Notes: a model not told the origin generated them from the letters alone. A DNA stretch of 51,257 nt from Desulfobacterales bacterium (GCA_020348305.1 CP070746.1:5243462-5294718); one strand, 5' to 3'; positions 35,736 to 45,870 are shown, counted from the first letter of the stretch. Made by a program: numbers and translations.

Positions 35736-36806
35736 ATGATGAAAAAATACAAAATAGCCGTAATTCCTGGTGATGGGACGGGGCCGGAAGTTGTGAACGA
35801 AGGGATCAAGGTTCTCAACGTGGTTGCAGCCAATTGCGGCTTCGGTTTAAATTTTTCCCATTATAATTTGGGTGGTGAACATTATAATGCGACAGGGGAG
35901 CTATTACCCGATCATCAGCTTGAATCTCTGGCCCGCTCGGACGCTATTTATCTGGGTGCCATTGGTCATCCTGAAGTGAGACCGGGCATTCTCGAAAAAG
36001 GTATTCTTTTAAAACTTCGATTTCGTTTTGACCAATACATTAATCTTCGGCCGGTAAAACTATATGAAGGTGTTGATACGCCGCTAAAAGACAAAGGCCC
36101 GGAGCACATAGATTTTGTAATTGTTCGTGAAAATACGGAGGGACTTTATACTGGTGCGGGTGGTTGCTTTAAACGCGATACCCCCGATGAGGTGGCTATC
36201 CAGGAATCGATAAACACCCGCAAAGGTGTTGAACGCTGTATTCGGTATGCTTTTGATTATTGCCGCAAACGCAATAAAGCCAAAAAATTGACGCTTTGCG
36301 GGAAAACAAATGTACTCACCTATGCCTTTGATCTATGGCAACGAACATTTAATGAAGTCGCCAACGATTATCCCGATATAATAACCGATTATGCCCATGT
36401 TGATGCAATTTGCATGTGGATGGTGAAAAACCCCGAGTGGTTTGATGTTATCGTCACCGATAACATGTTCGGCGATATTATCAGTGACCTGGCGGCAATG
36501 ATTCAAGGAGGGATGGGCATTGCTGCCGGCGCAAATATCAACCCCGGTGGGATCTCCATGTTCGAGCCCATCGGGGGGTCAGCTCCGAAATATACCGGTC
36601 AGCAGAAAATTAATCCCTTAGCAGGTATTTTAGCAGCTGGGGTTATGCTGGAAATCCTTGGAGAATCGAAAGCGGCATCCTATATCGATGCCGGTGTGGC
36701 CAAGGTGCTGCGAGAAGACCTTATCGATTTGGCCGCCGGAAAGATGGGGTATTCGACTGCAGAAGTCGGCGATCTGGTTGTGGAGTATATACAAGAAAAC
36801 CACTAG
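35736..36806 (+). CDS. leuB: 3-isopropylmalate dehydrogenase-family enzyme (LeuB-like)
   Basis: 356 residues. [17 protein letters not shown] at the N-terminus, [13 protein letters not shown] near 88, [11 protein letters not shown] near 127 and the Mg-binding [18 protein letters not shown] near 230 are family motifs; [12 protein letters not shown] closes the NAD-binding region. These support a metal-dependent decarboxylating dehydrogenase of the LeuB/isocitrate/tartrate dehydrogenase superfamily. LeuB is the best guess, but leuA, leuC and leuD are not adjacent, so a homoisocitrate or tartrate/malate role cannot be excluded. Confidence 0.8.
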   Translation: MMKKYKIAVIPGDGTGPEVVNEGIKVLNVVAANCGFGLNFSHYNLGGEHYNATGELLPDHQLESLARSDAIYLGAIGHPEVRPGILEKGILLKLRFRFDQYINLRPVKLYEGVDTPLKDKGPEHIDFVIVRENTEGLYTGAGGCFKRDTPDEVAIQESINTRKGVERCIRYAFDYCRKRNKAKKLTLCGKTNVLTYAFDLWQRTFNEVANDYPDIITDYAHVDAICMWMVKNPEWFDVIVTDNMFGDIISDLAAMIQGGMGIAAGANINPGGISMFEPIGGSAPKYTGQQKINPLAGILAAGVMLEILGESKAASYIDAGVAKVLREDLIDLAAGKMGYSTAEVGDLVVEYIQENH

Positions 36807-36840
36807 TGCCACGTCTCATAAATTTTACCTTTTTTGTTTT

Positions 36841-36945
36841 GATGCTTTCGTAAAAAATCCCAATCCCGTCACTCCGGCGAACCCCGGACCCCGATCCGGG
36901 ACGGAATGACAATACATCGATTTTTCGACCTTTTACGGATTCATC
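36841..36945. mobile_element. Small inverted-repeat element with internally deleted core (MITE-like)
   Basis: The core 36859-36913 equals the first 28 and last 27 or so bases of the 129-bp element at 23131-23259, joined across a CCCG microhomology. Imperfect outer inverted arms flank it: GATGCTTTCGTAAAAAATCC at the left and a related reverse-complement copy ending at 36945. The right arm (36924-36945) matches the sequence at 28648-28669, inverted, at 20 of 22 positions. There is no ORF. It occupies most of the leuB-asd gap. Confidence 0.75.
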
Positions 36946-37035
36946 TTGTTTTGAGTTTTAAACATTCGGATTTCGATATCCGGATATTTGTATAAAGTTG
37001 TGATCTTGTTTTTTTTTCCGGAAGGGGGGCTTACA

Positions 37036-38058
37036 ATGGCTGAAAAACAATTCAATGTTGCGGTTGCAGGTGCTACTGGCGCGGTAGGCAATCAGATGAT
37101 CAGTTGTCTTGAGGAGATGAATTTTCCGGTAAAGTCAATTCGACTTTTGGCATCTCATCGCTCTGTTGGACGAACTCTGAGGTTTAAGGGGGATTTGATA
37201 CCCGTTGAAGAATTAAAAGAAGATTCGTTCAAGGGACTCGACATTGCCCTTTTTTCTGCCGGGGGCAGCACCAGTAAGACGTTTGCGCCGAATGCCGCCA
37301 GAGATGGGTGCGTGGTCATTGATAATTCCAGTGCGTGGCGAATGGACCCGCACGTTCCGTTAGTGGTTCCGGAGGTAAACCCGCATGCCGTCGCCCAACA
37401 TTCCCATAAAGGCATCATCGCAAACCCCAATTGCTCAACCATCCAGATGGTGCTTCCCTTGAGTCCCATCCACAAAAAATACGGCATAAAACGGATTGTG
37501 GTGTCAACCTATCAGGCAGTTTCCGGCACGGGAAAAAAAGCAATTGATGAACTTTTCGATCAAAGCCGGGCGATGATTAACTTTTTGGACTGTCAAAACA
37601 ATGTCTATCCGCATCGCATTGCTTTCAACTGTCTGCCGCACATCGATTCGTTTCTAGACAATGGTTACACCAAAGAAGAGATGAAAATGGTTAACGAAAC
37701 CAGAAAGATTTTGGAAGACGATACGATCGGTGTTACCGCGACAACGGTGCGGGTTCCGGTGTTTTACAGTCATTCGGAATCCGTTAATGTGGAGACTAAA
37801 AAACCTGTTTCTGCGACTGAAGTTCGATCGTTGCTGGAAAAAACACCGGGAATTAAAGTCGTCGATGATCCGGAACAAAATCTGTATCCGCTTGCCATCG
37901 ATGCCGCCGGCCAAGATTTGACGCTCGTGGGTCGGATCCGAGATGATGAATCGATTCCAAACGGAATCAATATGTGGATTGTGGCTGACAATATTCGCAA
38001 AGGCGCGGCAACCAATGCGGTTCAGATCGCACAGGTTTTGGTAAAAGACTATTTGTAA
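37036..38058 (+). CDS. asd: Aspartate-semialdehyde dehydrogenase
   Basis: 340 residues from ATG 37036, which follows a GGGGGG ribosome-binding site; the frame is open 48 bp further upstream but that sequence is not family-like. The NADP loop is VAVAGATGAVGNQM, active-site Cys133 lies in IANPNCSTIQM, and STYQAVSGTGKKA follows. It forms aspartate semialdehyde for lysine, threonine and methionine synthesis, feeding the homoserine dehydrogenase encoded at 2838. It heads a run with greA and rpoZ (15 and 40 bp gaps). Confidence 0.96.
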   Translation: MAEKQFNVAVAGATGAVGNQMISCLEEMNFPVKSIRLLASHRSVGRTLRFKGDLIPVEELKEDSFKGLDIALFSAGGSTSKTFAPNAARDGCVVIDNSSAWRMDPHVPLVVPEVNPHAVAQHSHKGIIANPNCSTIQMVLPLSPIHKKYGIKRIVVSTYQAVSGTGKKAIDELFDQSRAMINFLDCQNNVYPHRIAFNCLPHIDSFLDNGYTKEEMKMVNETRKILEDDTIGVTATTVRVPVFYSHSESVNVETKKPVSATEVRSLLEKTPGIKVVDDPEQNLYPLAIDAAGQDLTLVGRIRDDESIPNGINMWIVADNIRKGAATNAVQIAQVLVKDYL

Positions 38059-38073
38059 AAGAGGAGTATTACC

Positions 38074-38541
38074 TTGGATAAAGTTCCTGTAACCAGAAAG
38101 GGCTATGAGACATTAAAAAAGGAGTTGGAAAGCCTAAGACGGATTGAACGTCCTCAAAATATAAAAGCGATTGAAGAAGCACGCTCCCATGGAGATCTTT
38201 CAGAAAATGCCGAATATGCAGCCGCCAAAGATCGCCAGGGATTCATAGAGGGACGAATCAGCGAATTGGAATACAAATTGGCGCATGCGGATATCATTGA
38301 AACCAAAAAACTGCCTAAAGATCGGGCGGTATTCGGCAGCAGAGTAGTCCTTGAAAATATTGAAACCGGAGAAGATGTTCAATACCAGTTGGTGGGCTCC
38401 GATGAATCGGATATTGAAAAAGGGCGAATATCCGTATCTTCTCCGCTTGGCAAGGCAATTTTAGGCAAAAAACCCGGCGACGAGCTCACCGTTCAGGTTC
38501 CTGGCGGTAAACGTGCCTATGAGCTCGTGGATATACTATAA
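38074..38541 (+). CDS. greA: Transcription elongation factor GreA
   Basis: 155 residues, normal GreA length. TTG start after GAGGAG. The N-terminal coiled coil has PVTRKGYETLKKELESLRR and the tip acidic segment ARSHGDLSENAEYAAAKDRQ; the C-terminal FKBP-like domain ends SPLGKAILGKKPGDELTVQ. It stimulates RNA cleavage by backtracked RNA polymerase. The next gene encodes the polymerase omega subunit. Confidence 0.96.
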   Translation: MDKVPVTRKGYETLKKELESLRRIERPQNIKAIEEARSHGDLSENAEYAAAKDRQGFIEGRISELEYKLAHADIIETKKLPKDRAVFGSRVVLENIETGEDVQYQLVGSDESDIEKGRISVSSPLGKAILGKKPGDELTVQVPGGKRAYELVDIL

Positions 38542-38581
38542 TACATAGATTGAATCTATCGCATACCTGGGAGGTATTTCG

Positions 38582-38791
38582 GTGGCAAGAATAACAATTG
38601 AAGATTGTCTTAAAAAAGTTTCCAATCGGTTTTTATTGGTCAATATGGTGGCCAAACGGGTCAGGCAGATCCGTGAGGGCTCTGATTATTTAGTCAGTTC
38701 GCCCAAAAACGAAGATATTGTGGTGGCATTGAGAGAAGTTGCTGCAGGCAAGATTGGTTCCAAAGATAACGGTGCTGAAGAAGAACAGTAA
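38582..38791 (+). CDS. rpoZ: RNA polymerase omega subunit
   Basis: 69 residues, GTG start 6 bp after GGGAGG. It has the omega core: ARITIEDCLKKVSNRFLLVN, then MVAKRVRQIREG and VVALREVAAGKI. Omega helps fold the beta-prime subunit; in many proteobacteria it forms part of the ppGpp site. It ends 20 bp before the ttcA-like gene. Confidence 0.93.
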   Translation: MARITIEDCLKKVSNRFLLVNMVAKRVRQIREGSDYLVSSPKNEDIVVALREVAAGKIGSKDNGAEEEQ

Positions 38792-38811
38792 AAAGGTTCA
38801 AATCATATCTT

Positions 38812-39543
38812 TTGCTAGAACTAAACGGCACATACAAAGCGCTGAATAAAGCTTTCGGCAAAGCCTTACATCACTACAACATGATTTCCGATGGAGATCG
38901 AATCGTCGTAGGGCTTTCCGGAGGAAAAGACAGCCTAATCCTGATGTATTTGTTATCTGAACGCCAAGCGCGCGTTCCCGTGAACTATGAATTATTTGCC
39001 GTTCACCTAGATCCTGGTTTTGAAGGTGGTTTTAGCGAATCCTTAAAGAGTTACTGTGAAAAAAAGGGATTTGCACTCAGGGTTGAATACACTGACTACG
39101 GGGTTGTCGGTCACAGCCCCGAAAATCGGGAAAATCCGTGTTTTCTATGCTCTCGATTGCGTCGCAAGCGTTTTTTTGAAATTGCGGATGAACTTGGCTG
39201 CAACAAACTGGCCTTCGGTCATAATAAAGACGATATCATTGAGACTCTGTTTTTGAATATTTTTTACTCAGGGGAGATTAGTACGATGGTTCCCTTCCAG
39301 GGATTTTTTAAGGGAAGATTCAACGTGATAAGACCCCTTGCCTTTGCGGATGAAAAACTCATAACGCGGTTTGCAAAGCATCAAAACTTTCCGAAGTTTA
39401 TCAACCCTTGCCCTTCTGCAGCCAATTCGAAACGGCAGCAAATCAAAACAATTTTGAACCAACTTTATCGCAGCAATTATAAAATAAAGGGCAACATCTT
39501 CAGGGCTATGCGTCATGTGAAACCCGAATATCTGCTGAAATAG
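38812..39543 (+). CDS. ttcA: TtcA/TtuA-family tRNA thiolation ATPase
   Basis: 243 residues. The PP-loop VGLSGGKDSLILMYLL is near 32-47. Cys pairs at PCFLCSRLRRK near 110 and a later CPSAANSKRQQIK (Cys near 204) fit the three-Cys [4Fe-4S] site of TtcA enzymes. FGHNKDDIIETLFLN is another family block. The likely reaction is 2-thiolation of C32 in tRNA. The TTG start gives the family N-terminus but lacks a good ribosome-binding site, so it may depend on coupling with rpoZ 20 bp upstream. A homologous thiolase with another target base remains possible. Confidence 0.85.
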   Translation: MLELNGTYKALNKAFGKALHHYNMISDGDRIVVGLSGGKDSLILMYLLSERQARVPVNYELFAVHLDPGFEGGFSESLKSYCEKKGFALRVEYTDYGVVGHSPENRENPCFLCSRLRRKRFFEIADELGCNKLAFGHNKDDIIETLFLNIFYSGEISTMVPFQGFFKGRFNVIRPLAFADEKLITRFAKHQNFPKFINPCPSAANSKRQQIKTILNQLYRSNYKIKGNIFRAMRHVKPEYLLK

Positions 39544-39550
39544 TTTCTAT

Positions 39551-40324
39551 ATGAAGGATATTCAAAATCAGCGCGATTATCGCAACATACCGATAAACAA
39601 GGTCGGGATTAAAAATCTGCGATATCCCATTACGGTTCGAGACCGGCGCGACGGTTTTCAGCACACCGTTGCATCGATCAATATGTATGTGGATTTGCCC
39701 CATGAGTACAAGGGCACCCATATGAGCCGGTTTGTTGAAATGCTGCATTTGCTGCAACCGGAAGTGTCTTTAAAAAAGTTTTCCGCTATCCTGGAACGCA
39801 TGAAAATGCACTTGAACGCCGCCTCTGCCATCCTTGAAATGACATTTCCATATTTCATTGAAAAAAAGGCTCCGGTGAGCTCCTCCCCGGGTCTGATGGA
39901 CTACACGTGCAGCATTATTGGAACCAGTGATCCGTATGGGAAAATCGATCTTGTTTCCGAAGTGGTGGTACCGATTTCTTCGGTATGTCCGTGCTCGATG
40001 GAAATCAGTGACTACGGAGCACACAATCAGCGCGGAGAAGTCCGACTCAGCACCCGCTTTAAAAAATTTATCTGGATAGAAGATATGATCGAGCTGGTGG
40101 AGACTTCGGCTTCGAGCGATGTCTATTCTGTTTTAAAGCGTGTTGATGAAAAATGCGTGACTGAAAAAGCATTTTCAAATCCGAAGTTTGTGGAGGATAT
40201 TGTCCGCGATGTGGCCGAAAAGCTTCTTGCCGACGAAAATATTACCTGGTTTTCGGTGAGTGCCGAAAATTTCGAGTCAATCCACAACCACAGTGCATAT
40301 GCGCACATCACCAGTAGAATTTAA
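39551..40324 (+). CDS. folE2: GTP cyclohydrolase I type 2 (FolE2/MptA family)
   Basis: 257 residues, full FolE2 length. It opens QNQRDYRNIPINKVGIKNLRYP; VVVPISSVCPCSMEISDYGA near 140 holds the metal-binding/catalytic Cys, and AHNQRGEVRLS follows. FolE2 makes 7,8-dihydroneopterin triphosphate for folate and modified tRNA bases and can use metals other than zinc. It starts 7 bp after the ttcA-like stop. Confidence 0.95.
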   Translation: MKDIQNQRDYRNIPINKVGIKNLRYPITVRDRRDGFQHTVASINMYVDLPHEYKGTHMSRFVEMLHLLQPEVSLKKFSAILERMKMHLNAASAILEMTFPYFIEKKAPVSSSPGLMDYTCSIIGTSDPYGKIDLVSEVVVPISSVCPCSMEISDYGAHNQRGEVRLSTRFKKFIWIEDMIELVETSASSDVYSVLKRVDEKCVTEKAFSNPKFVEDIVRDVAEKLLADENITWFSVSAENFESIHNHSAYAHITSRI

Positions 40325-40354
40325 ATTTTATTTGAAAGGGGAGGATACAGAGTA

Positions 40355-40933
40355 ATGGATCAATCTCAAAAATCCCGTAAAACGCAATGGTTGATTTTAT
40401 CGATTTTTTTAACAATGGTGCTTAATATTTTTTTGTCTAACGATTTATTTGCTAAAACAGCAAAAGAAATTGATGTCAGTGTGGACGTTGCTATCGAGCG
40501 ATTTTATAAGCAAGTAGAAGGCTCCAAAGCGCTTGCAGATACATCTAAGGGAATGCTGGTCATGCCTAATGTTGTTAAAGGGGCTTTTATAATAGGTGGC
40601 GAATACGGTGAAGGGGCTCTGCGGATCGGGGGGAAAACGGTCGATTATTATAATATTATTTCTGGCTCTATAGGATTACAGATCGGGGGACAAGCCAAGG
40701 ATATCATCCTTTTGTTTATGACCGATGATGCGCTGAAGCAATTCCGAAAAAGCAAGGGCTGGGAAGCAGGTATTGATGGAAATGTTGCTCTGATTACTGT
40801 CGGAGACGGTGAGCGCGTTGATACGAGGACTGCTAAGGATCCAATAATTGGGTTTGTCTTTGATGCGAAAGGCCTGATTGCCGACATCTCATTTAAAGGT
40901 GCAAAGTTCACCAGATTAGATAAGAAAAAATAG
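40355..40933 (+). CDS. Secreted SYLF (Ysc84-type) lipid-binding-domain protein
   Basis: 192 residues. A signal peptide or anchor covers about 10-34 (QWLILSIFLTMVLNIFLS, then FAK), so it is probably periplasmic or membrane-attached. The rest is the SYLF domain: ALADTSKGMLVMPNVVKGAF, IIGGEYGEGAL, SIGLQIGGQAKDII, then GVFVFDAKGL-like IGFVFDAKGLIADIS. SYLF domains bind phosphoinositides in eukaryotes; the bacterial ligand is not established. GGGGAGG precedes the ATG. It is the last plus-strand gene before convergent dacB. Confidence 0.88.
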   Translation: MDQSQKSRKTQWLILSIFLTMVLNIFLSNDLFAKTAKEIDVSVDVAIERFYKQVEGSKALADTSKGMLVMPNVVKGAFIIGGEYGEGALRIGGKTVDYYNIISGSIGLQIGGQAKDIILLFMTDDALKQFRKSKGWEAGIDGNVALITVGDGERVDTRTAKDPIIGFVFDAKGLIADISFKGAKFTRLDKKK

Positions 40934-40957
40934 TTTGTGCCAGCTTCATAAATTGGT

Positions 40958-42193
40958 TTAATTTAAGATACGCAACAACCTTTTTAAAACGGGTTGTGTG
41001 GATTTGCCGGGGGTGTTGATCATCACGACGTAGCGATACAATTCGCCATTTTTATTTTGGATGTAACCGGCACGTGTATTTATACCTCTTAATGTTCCTG
41101 TCTTATATAAATCATTATGTTCTCGGAGCATCAGATGACGATATGGCGTAAATTGGTCAAGGATCTTATGCATGTGGCTTGCCGTAACCCTATTTCTTCT
41201 GGATATGCCGGAACCTTCGACAATGGTTAGGCCCTCTAAATTTAGCACTTCACGGGCATAGCTTAATGCCGCTGCCACGCCTTTCGTCAGCGTTCCCGGC
41301 GTACCGTGCGCCTTTATCCCGCAGGTAATTAGGAGTTGGTTTGTTGTAAAATTATTGGAGTATTCGAGGAGTTTGGAAATGATTTGCTCCAGTGAAAACG
41401 TGGAGACATATCGAAGTATTAGGCGATCGGTTTGGGGGTCGACTTTTCCGATGTTGATTGAGCCGCTAAAGTCAATTCCGTTTTGCTTCAGAAAATATTG
41501 AAATATCTTTCCGGCATAAATGGTAATTTCATCTTCTTTGTGAGAGAACACAATTCTTCCCTGATTCAGTTTAGATGATTTTATTTTTTTTATGGCAAAG
41601 GGCAATAGAGGGGTTTGCGGCTCGGCGCTGATATAGCCATTTTTTGTTCGTTTAAAATAGACCGTGTTGAAATTGACACACAAAGCGCCATTGGGGGCAT
41701 CGTAAGGCTCGGGCGATGATGTGATTCCCGGAATGACTAGCGGCTGGCTGAAATAGGAATTATCCAATATCAGATCCGTAAGTTTATCAGATGTACCAAG
41801 TTTGGCTACAAGATGTCGTGATATTTTTTTTACAGCCTCTGAGATTAAAAGCGGATCACCATAGCCTTTAATTTTTAAGTTGGACTCACCATCCAGATAA
41901 AATTCCGTAGAAAATCGGTAACTTGGGCCCAGATAATGCAGGACCACCATGGAGGTAAATAGTTTTAAAATCGATGCCGGCACCAGTTTTGTATTTTCAT
42001 TTTTAGCAAATAGAATTTTACCCCGCGCATCTGCAACCAATATGGAATCTTTATTTCCAATAAGAGCGGATAAATCTTCAATATTTTCAGCGTCGGAATT
42101 GACAACAACTCCAAGAAAAACCACTCCCAGAATCAAGATCCAAAGCCATAGCCTGACGCCGACATGTGGTTTTAAATTTCGCGTAAAGTTCAT
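40958..42193 (-). CDS. dacB: D-alanyl-D-alanine carboxypeptidase / endopeptidase (PBP4 type)
   Basis: 411 residues with an N-terminal signal/anchor (about 14-35). Active-site motifs of class C PBPs: Ser74-x-x-Lys77 in VPASILKLF, SNN in LLEYSNNFTTNQ near 290 and KTG in NDLYKTGTLRG near 368. It trims or cleaves peptidoglycan cross-links in the periplasm. The family usually carries a longer insert between the first two motifs; 411 residues is somewhat short but all three motifs are present. It is convergent with the SYLF gene; dtd lies 40 bp upstream on the same strand. Confidence 0.92.
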   Translation of the reverse strand: MNFTRNLKPHVGVRLWLWILILGVVFLGVVVNSDAENIEDLSALIGNKDSILVADARGKILFAKNENTKLVPASILKLFTSMVVLHYLGPSYRFSTEFYLDGESNLKIKGYGDPLLISEAVKKISRHLVAKLGTSDKLTDLILDNSYFSQPLVIPGITSSPEPYDAPNGALCVNFNTVYFKRTKNGYISAEPQTPLLPFAIKKIKSSKLNQGRIVFSHKEDEITIYAGKIFQYFLKQNGIDFSGSINIGKVDPQTDRLILRYVSTFSLEQIISKLLEYSNNFTTNQLLITCGIKAHGTPGTLTKGVAAALSYAREVLNLEGLTIVEGSGISRRNRVTASHMHKILDQFTPYRHLMLREHNDLYKTGTLRGINTRAGYIQNKNGELYRYVVMINTPGKSTQPVLKRLLRILN

Positions 42194-42233
42194 TTCCTGA
42201 GAATTAAGCCTGCCGTGAGGCGGTTACCACCGG

Positions 42234-42674
42234 TTATTTGCTCTCTACAATCAACGTTACCGGGCCATCATTGATTAATGCTACCTCCATCATAGCACGA
42301 AATTGTCCGGTTTTGACTGAAATCCCTTGCTCGCGGACCTTTTTTACGAAATGTACATAAAGCTCTGTGGCTTCGGCCGGTTTGGCAGCATGCACAAATG
42401 ACGGTCGCCTTCCTTTGCGGCAATCCCCCAGTAACGTGAACTGAGATACGACCAGCATCTCACCGCCTACCTCAAGTAAAGAGCGGTTCATTTTCCCGTT
42501 TTCATCTTCAAATATCCTCAGATTAACGATTTTGGTTGCCAGGTAGTTACAATCGTCGACGGTATCGCCCTTGGCCACGCCGAGAAGGACCAGAAGCCCT
42601 TTTCCAATTTCACCGGCGATTCCCTTGCTCGTTTTGACGGAACTTTCCTTCACACGCTGTACAACTGCACGCAT
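42234..42674 (-). CDS. dtd: D-aminoacyl-tRNA deacylase
   Basis: 146 residues from ATG 42674; the open frame runs 13 codons further but [13 protein letters not shown] is the conserved start. The active-site blocks [17 protein letters not shown] near 78 and [14 protein letters not shown] at the C-terminus (Gly-Pro motif of DTD) are intact. It removes D-amino acids from mischarged tRNA. It lies upstream of dacB in the same direction, so both may share a transcript. Confidence 0.96.
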   Translation of the reverse strand: MRAVVQRVKESSVKTSKGIAGEIGKGLLVLLGVAKGDTVDDCNYLATKIVNLRIFEDENGKMNRSLLEVGGEMLVVSQFTLLGDCRKGRRPSFVHAAKPAEATELYVHFVKKVREQGISVKTGQFRAMMEVALINDGPVTLIVESK

Positions 42675-43263
42675 AATTGGTCCCTGTGGTTTAGTGATTC
42701 CTATGTTTGACAAATAGGCTCTTCAATTCGGATAAATATGATCTATTTTGGCGTTTCGTTATTATTTTCTTATATAATATTATAACAGTTACTTATAAAA
42801 ATTTTTTAATGTAATGCTTCATTTATTATCGAGATAACCAATTCGCTGTATCAAATATGCCGCCGGACAACCCAGTGAATTCATCATTTTCCGTAAATTC
42901 CTTTCAACATATAGGGTTGACAAATATCTGTGTGATGCACTATAGGTCGATTCTGTTCTAACGTAATTATTCCTTACCACTAAGAATCTAACGCATATTC
43001 CTGTGAAGCATCTCTGATTTGGTAAATCGATGAACAGGGTTCGTATCTTGCGCTTGATTTGCCATCATTTTCGCTTACTGTTTGTTGCAAACTTGATTTG
43101 ATCCTATAGGTAAACAGCTGTGGAAAGTCAAGGTAAAGCAAATATGGAAAATGCGTTGTGTTTATTATCTTGAAGAAAGTTTATTTTTGTAATATAAATA
43201 AGTTAAAGGTACACTTGATGTGTAAGCATTTACTATAAAAGCGAATTTATCGCTGTGGAGAGC
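42675..43263. other. Long AT-rich gap without recognised gene
   Basis: About 590 bp between the divergent dtd and cyclase genes. Neither strand has a supported ORF. TTGACA (42917-42922) followed after 17 bp by ACTATA is a weak plus-strand promoter candidate, which would leave a leader of about 300 nt before the cyclase. No riboswitch or tRNA pattern was recognised. Confidence 0.4.
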
Positions 43264-45870
43264 ATGATGAATTTGGACAAGTGGTTGGGGGAAAAATTTA
43301 TAAGGAAAAAGAATCTGTATTACAAGCTAAATTTAATATTTGGGCTCTTTTTTTCCTTTCCGGTATTAGGATTTATTCTCTTTAGCATTAAATATGACAT
43401 GCTAAAGGATCAATACATTCCGCTTTTCTTTTTAGGTATACTGATTTGTTCCTTTGTTGGATTTAGTATCCTTAAAAATTTGTTCGATAAGATTGCTAAT
43501 ATTTCAGAACAGATGTCCCACACCTATATTACCGATCTGTCAGGAGATCAGCTTCAATATGACGCGGATGAGCTTCACAATATTGTTCAGTCGTTTTCTG
43601 CCATAGAAAAACAATTCAACAATACGTTTAGACAACTTAAAAAAAGGACATCCGAAATTTCCATACTCAAGGAACTATCAGAGCTGTGTTATGTTACTTT
43701 CGATACGGAAGAGATCCTGCATGTTACCCTTGAGCGCTCGTTGTTGTTGACTGATTCGGATCTCGGTTCCATTCTAACCCTTGAAAAAACCGAACCCAAA
43801 TCATTTGTCGTGAAAGCCACCGTTGGTCTGGGAAAATTTGTGAAATCAGGTGACCGAATCGATTTCGAAACCAGTATTGCGAAATATGCGGTGATCAATA
43901 AATCACCGCTTGTCGTTGAAGACATTGAAAAAGATAGTCGCTTTGGCCGAGAGAACCTTCCCCATTATGGGACAAAATCGTTTGTCTGTATGCCGATTAA
44001 AACCAGTAAGGAAATTTTCGGCGTCCTGACCATATCTTCGAAACATAATAACAAAGTCTATACCCATGAAGATGTTGAAGTCCTCACGCCGCTGTTGAGC
44101 AATGCAGCCTTTACATATGAGAACTTACACTTAATAAGGCAGAGCGAGCAAGCCGCGCGGTATTTGAAGTCCATTGAGAAAACATTTAAAATTTTAAATT
44201 CAAGTTTTAGAGATAGTGAACTTTTGCATGCAGTGCTGAACGAAATTCAAAGCGTAGTCCTATTTGATCTTGCCCTTGTCATGACGAAGGCGGATTGTAA
44301 ACCCGGATATATAAAAATCGTTGATTTGCTTATCAAAGGTCCATCACATATTGCAAAAGGTTCGCGTTATCCCTACCAAGATTCTGTCATCGAAAAGGTT
44401 TTCAAACAAGAGACCACTATCATCTTAGATGATCCTGCTTCATTTGATAACTCCGTTGACCAAAGGCTTTTCAAAGAACACGGCTGCCGTTCGTGTCTGT
44501 TGGCGCCGTTAAAAACCGATGGGATCGTCACCGGAATTCTGGCCTTGGGCACAAAAAAAGCCGGAATTTTTAATGGTATACAGGATCTAATTAATTGGAT
44601 TGCAAATGGCCTTTCAATGGCTATCGAACGTAATAAACTTTCTGCCGACGTCGTAAAGCGTAATCAGGAGTTGGATACGATCCGCCAAATTGGAAGTGCC
44701 TTGGCGTCGTCGACATTTGATATCAGCAAAGTTCTGAAGTACACCATGGATATGATACGGGAGGTTGTCAATGTCGAAGCTGGATCTTTGTTATTTTTGG
44801 AAGACGACGAACTCGAAATTGCCGTTGCCTTCAATATGAAAATAAAGTCGATGAAAAAGTTTCGGCTCAAGTTGGGGCAGGGAATTGCAGGTTATGTCGC
44901 CGCCAGGGGCAAAGCAATCATTGTAAATGACACCGAACAATCACCCCACTTTTTCCCGATTATCGATGAAGTTTCCGGTTTCAAAACCAGATCTGCGCTG
45001 TGTGTGCCGATGATATCTCAGGGAAAAGTAATCGGCGTCATTGAAGTCATGAACAAAATCGACGGTGAGTTCGACCTCGATGACGAAGATTTGCTGCAGT
45101 CCATTGCTGCCTCGGTATGTATCGCCTTGGAAAATGCCCGGCTTTACAAAGAAACGGTTTCCATGGCCGAGCACGAACGCGATATTCGGCACATGTTTCA
45201 AAAATTTGTCCCCAAAGAAGTTTTGGATAAAATTCTTCACGGCTCAGAGAATGGAAAACCGGTCACTGAGGAATTAAAAACCCTATCGCTGCTGAATGTC
45301 GATATACGCGGGTTTTCTCGGCTTGCCAAGCAAATCGGATCTCAAAAAACCGTTTCATTGTTGAACAGTTTTTTCTCCGTGATGGGTGGAATCGTCTTTA
45401 AGCATCAGGGTATCGTCGACAAATATCTGGGTGACGGATTTCTGGCACTTTTTGGTGCACCGGTATCCAGTACCACGGATGCAGACCATGCCGTTACCGC
45501 GGCGCTTGAAATGAAAACATCTTTAGCCGGTGTAAATAAATATCTTATTAAAAAATTCGGCGCTACGGTAGGCATGGGGATCAGTGTGCATACCGGAGAA
45601 GTTGTCGTCGGAAATATCGGCTTTGAAAAAAAGATGGACTACACCGTCATCGGAGACCCCGTTAATACCGTTTTCAGGTTACAGAATCTCACCAAATCGT
45701 ATCCAAACGGCATTCTCATTAGCGAAAATACCCTGCGCGCTGCACAGACGAGTTTGGAAGTGGACGAGATAAAGATATCAAATGATATTGTAAAAGATTT
45801 CGGAGAAATGAAAGTATATGAACTTGTTGGTCTAGAAACGGAAAAAACCGTATCTATCATGGCCGGTTAG
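43264..45870 (+). CDS. Membrane class III adenylate/guanylate cyclase with multiple GAF domains
   Basis: 868 residues from ATG 43264 (GGAG just upstream; ATG 43267 is an alternative). Two membrane helices lie near 20-42 and 50-68, followed by a HAMP-like linker. GAF domains follow at about 135-280, 290-450 and 470-620, the first with FVCMPIKTSKEIFGVL and the last with RSALCVPMISQGKVIGVIEV. The C-terminal cyclase domain has metal-binding Asp in NVDIRGFSRL near 680 and DKYLGDGFLALFG near 719, then DYTVIGDPVNTVFRLQ. The Lys of DKYLGDG favours ATP. It probably makes cAMP on a cytoplasmic signal; the ligand is unknown. Confidence 0.9.
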   Translation: MMNLDKWLGEKFIRKKNLYYKLNLIFGLFFSFPVLGFILFSIKYDMLKDQYIPLFFLGILICSFVGFSILKNLFDKIANISEQMSHTYITDLSGDQLQYDADELHNIVQSFSAIEKQFNNTFRQLKKRTSEISILKELSELCYVTFDTEEILHVTLERSLLLTDSDLGSILTLEKTEPKSFVVKATVGLGKFVKSGDRIDFETSIAKYAVINKSPLVVEDIEKDSRFGRENLPHYGTKSFVCMPIKTSKEIFGVLTISSKHNNKVYTHEDVEVLTPLLSNAAFTYENLHLIRQSEQAARYLKSIEKTFKILNSSFRDSELLHAVLNEIQSVVLFDLALVMTKADCKPGYIKIVDLLIKGPSHIAKGSRYPYQDSVIEKVFKQETTIILDDPASFDNSVDQRLFKEHGCRSCLLAPLKTDGIVTGILALGTKKAGIFNGIQDLINWIANGLSMAIERNKLSADVVKRNQELDTIRQIGSALASSTFDISKVLKYTMDMIREVVNVEAGSLLFLEDDELEIAVAFNMKIKSMKKFRLKLGQGIAGYVAARGKAIIVNDTEQSPHFFPIIDEVSGFKTRSALCVPMISQGKVIGVIEVMNKIDGEFDLDDEDLLQSIAASVCIALENARLYKETVSMAEHERDIRHMFQKFVPKEVLDKILHGSENGKPVTEELKTLSLLNVDIRGFSRLAKQIGSQKTVSLLNSFFSVMGGIVFKHQGIVDKYLGDGFLALFGAPVSSTTDADHAVTAALEMKTSLAGVNKYLIKKFGATVGMGISVHTGEVVVGNIGFEKKMDYTVIGDPVNTVFRLQNLTKSYPNGILISENTLRAAQTSLEVDEIKISNDIVKDFGEMKVYELVGLETEKTVSIMAG

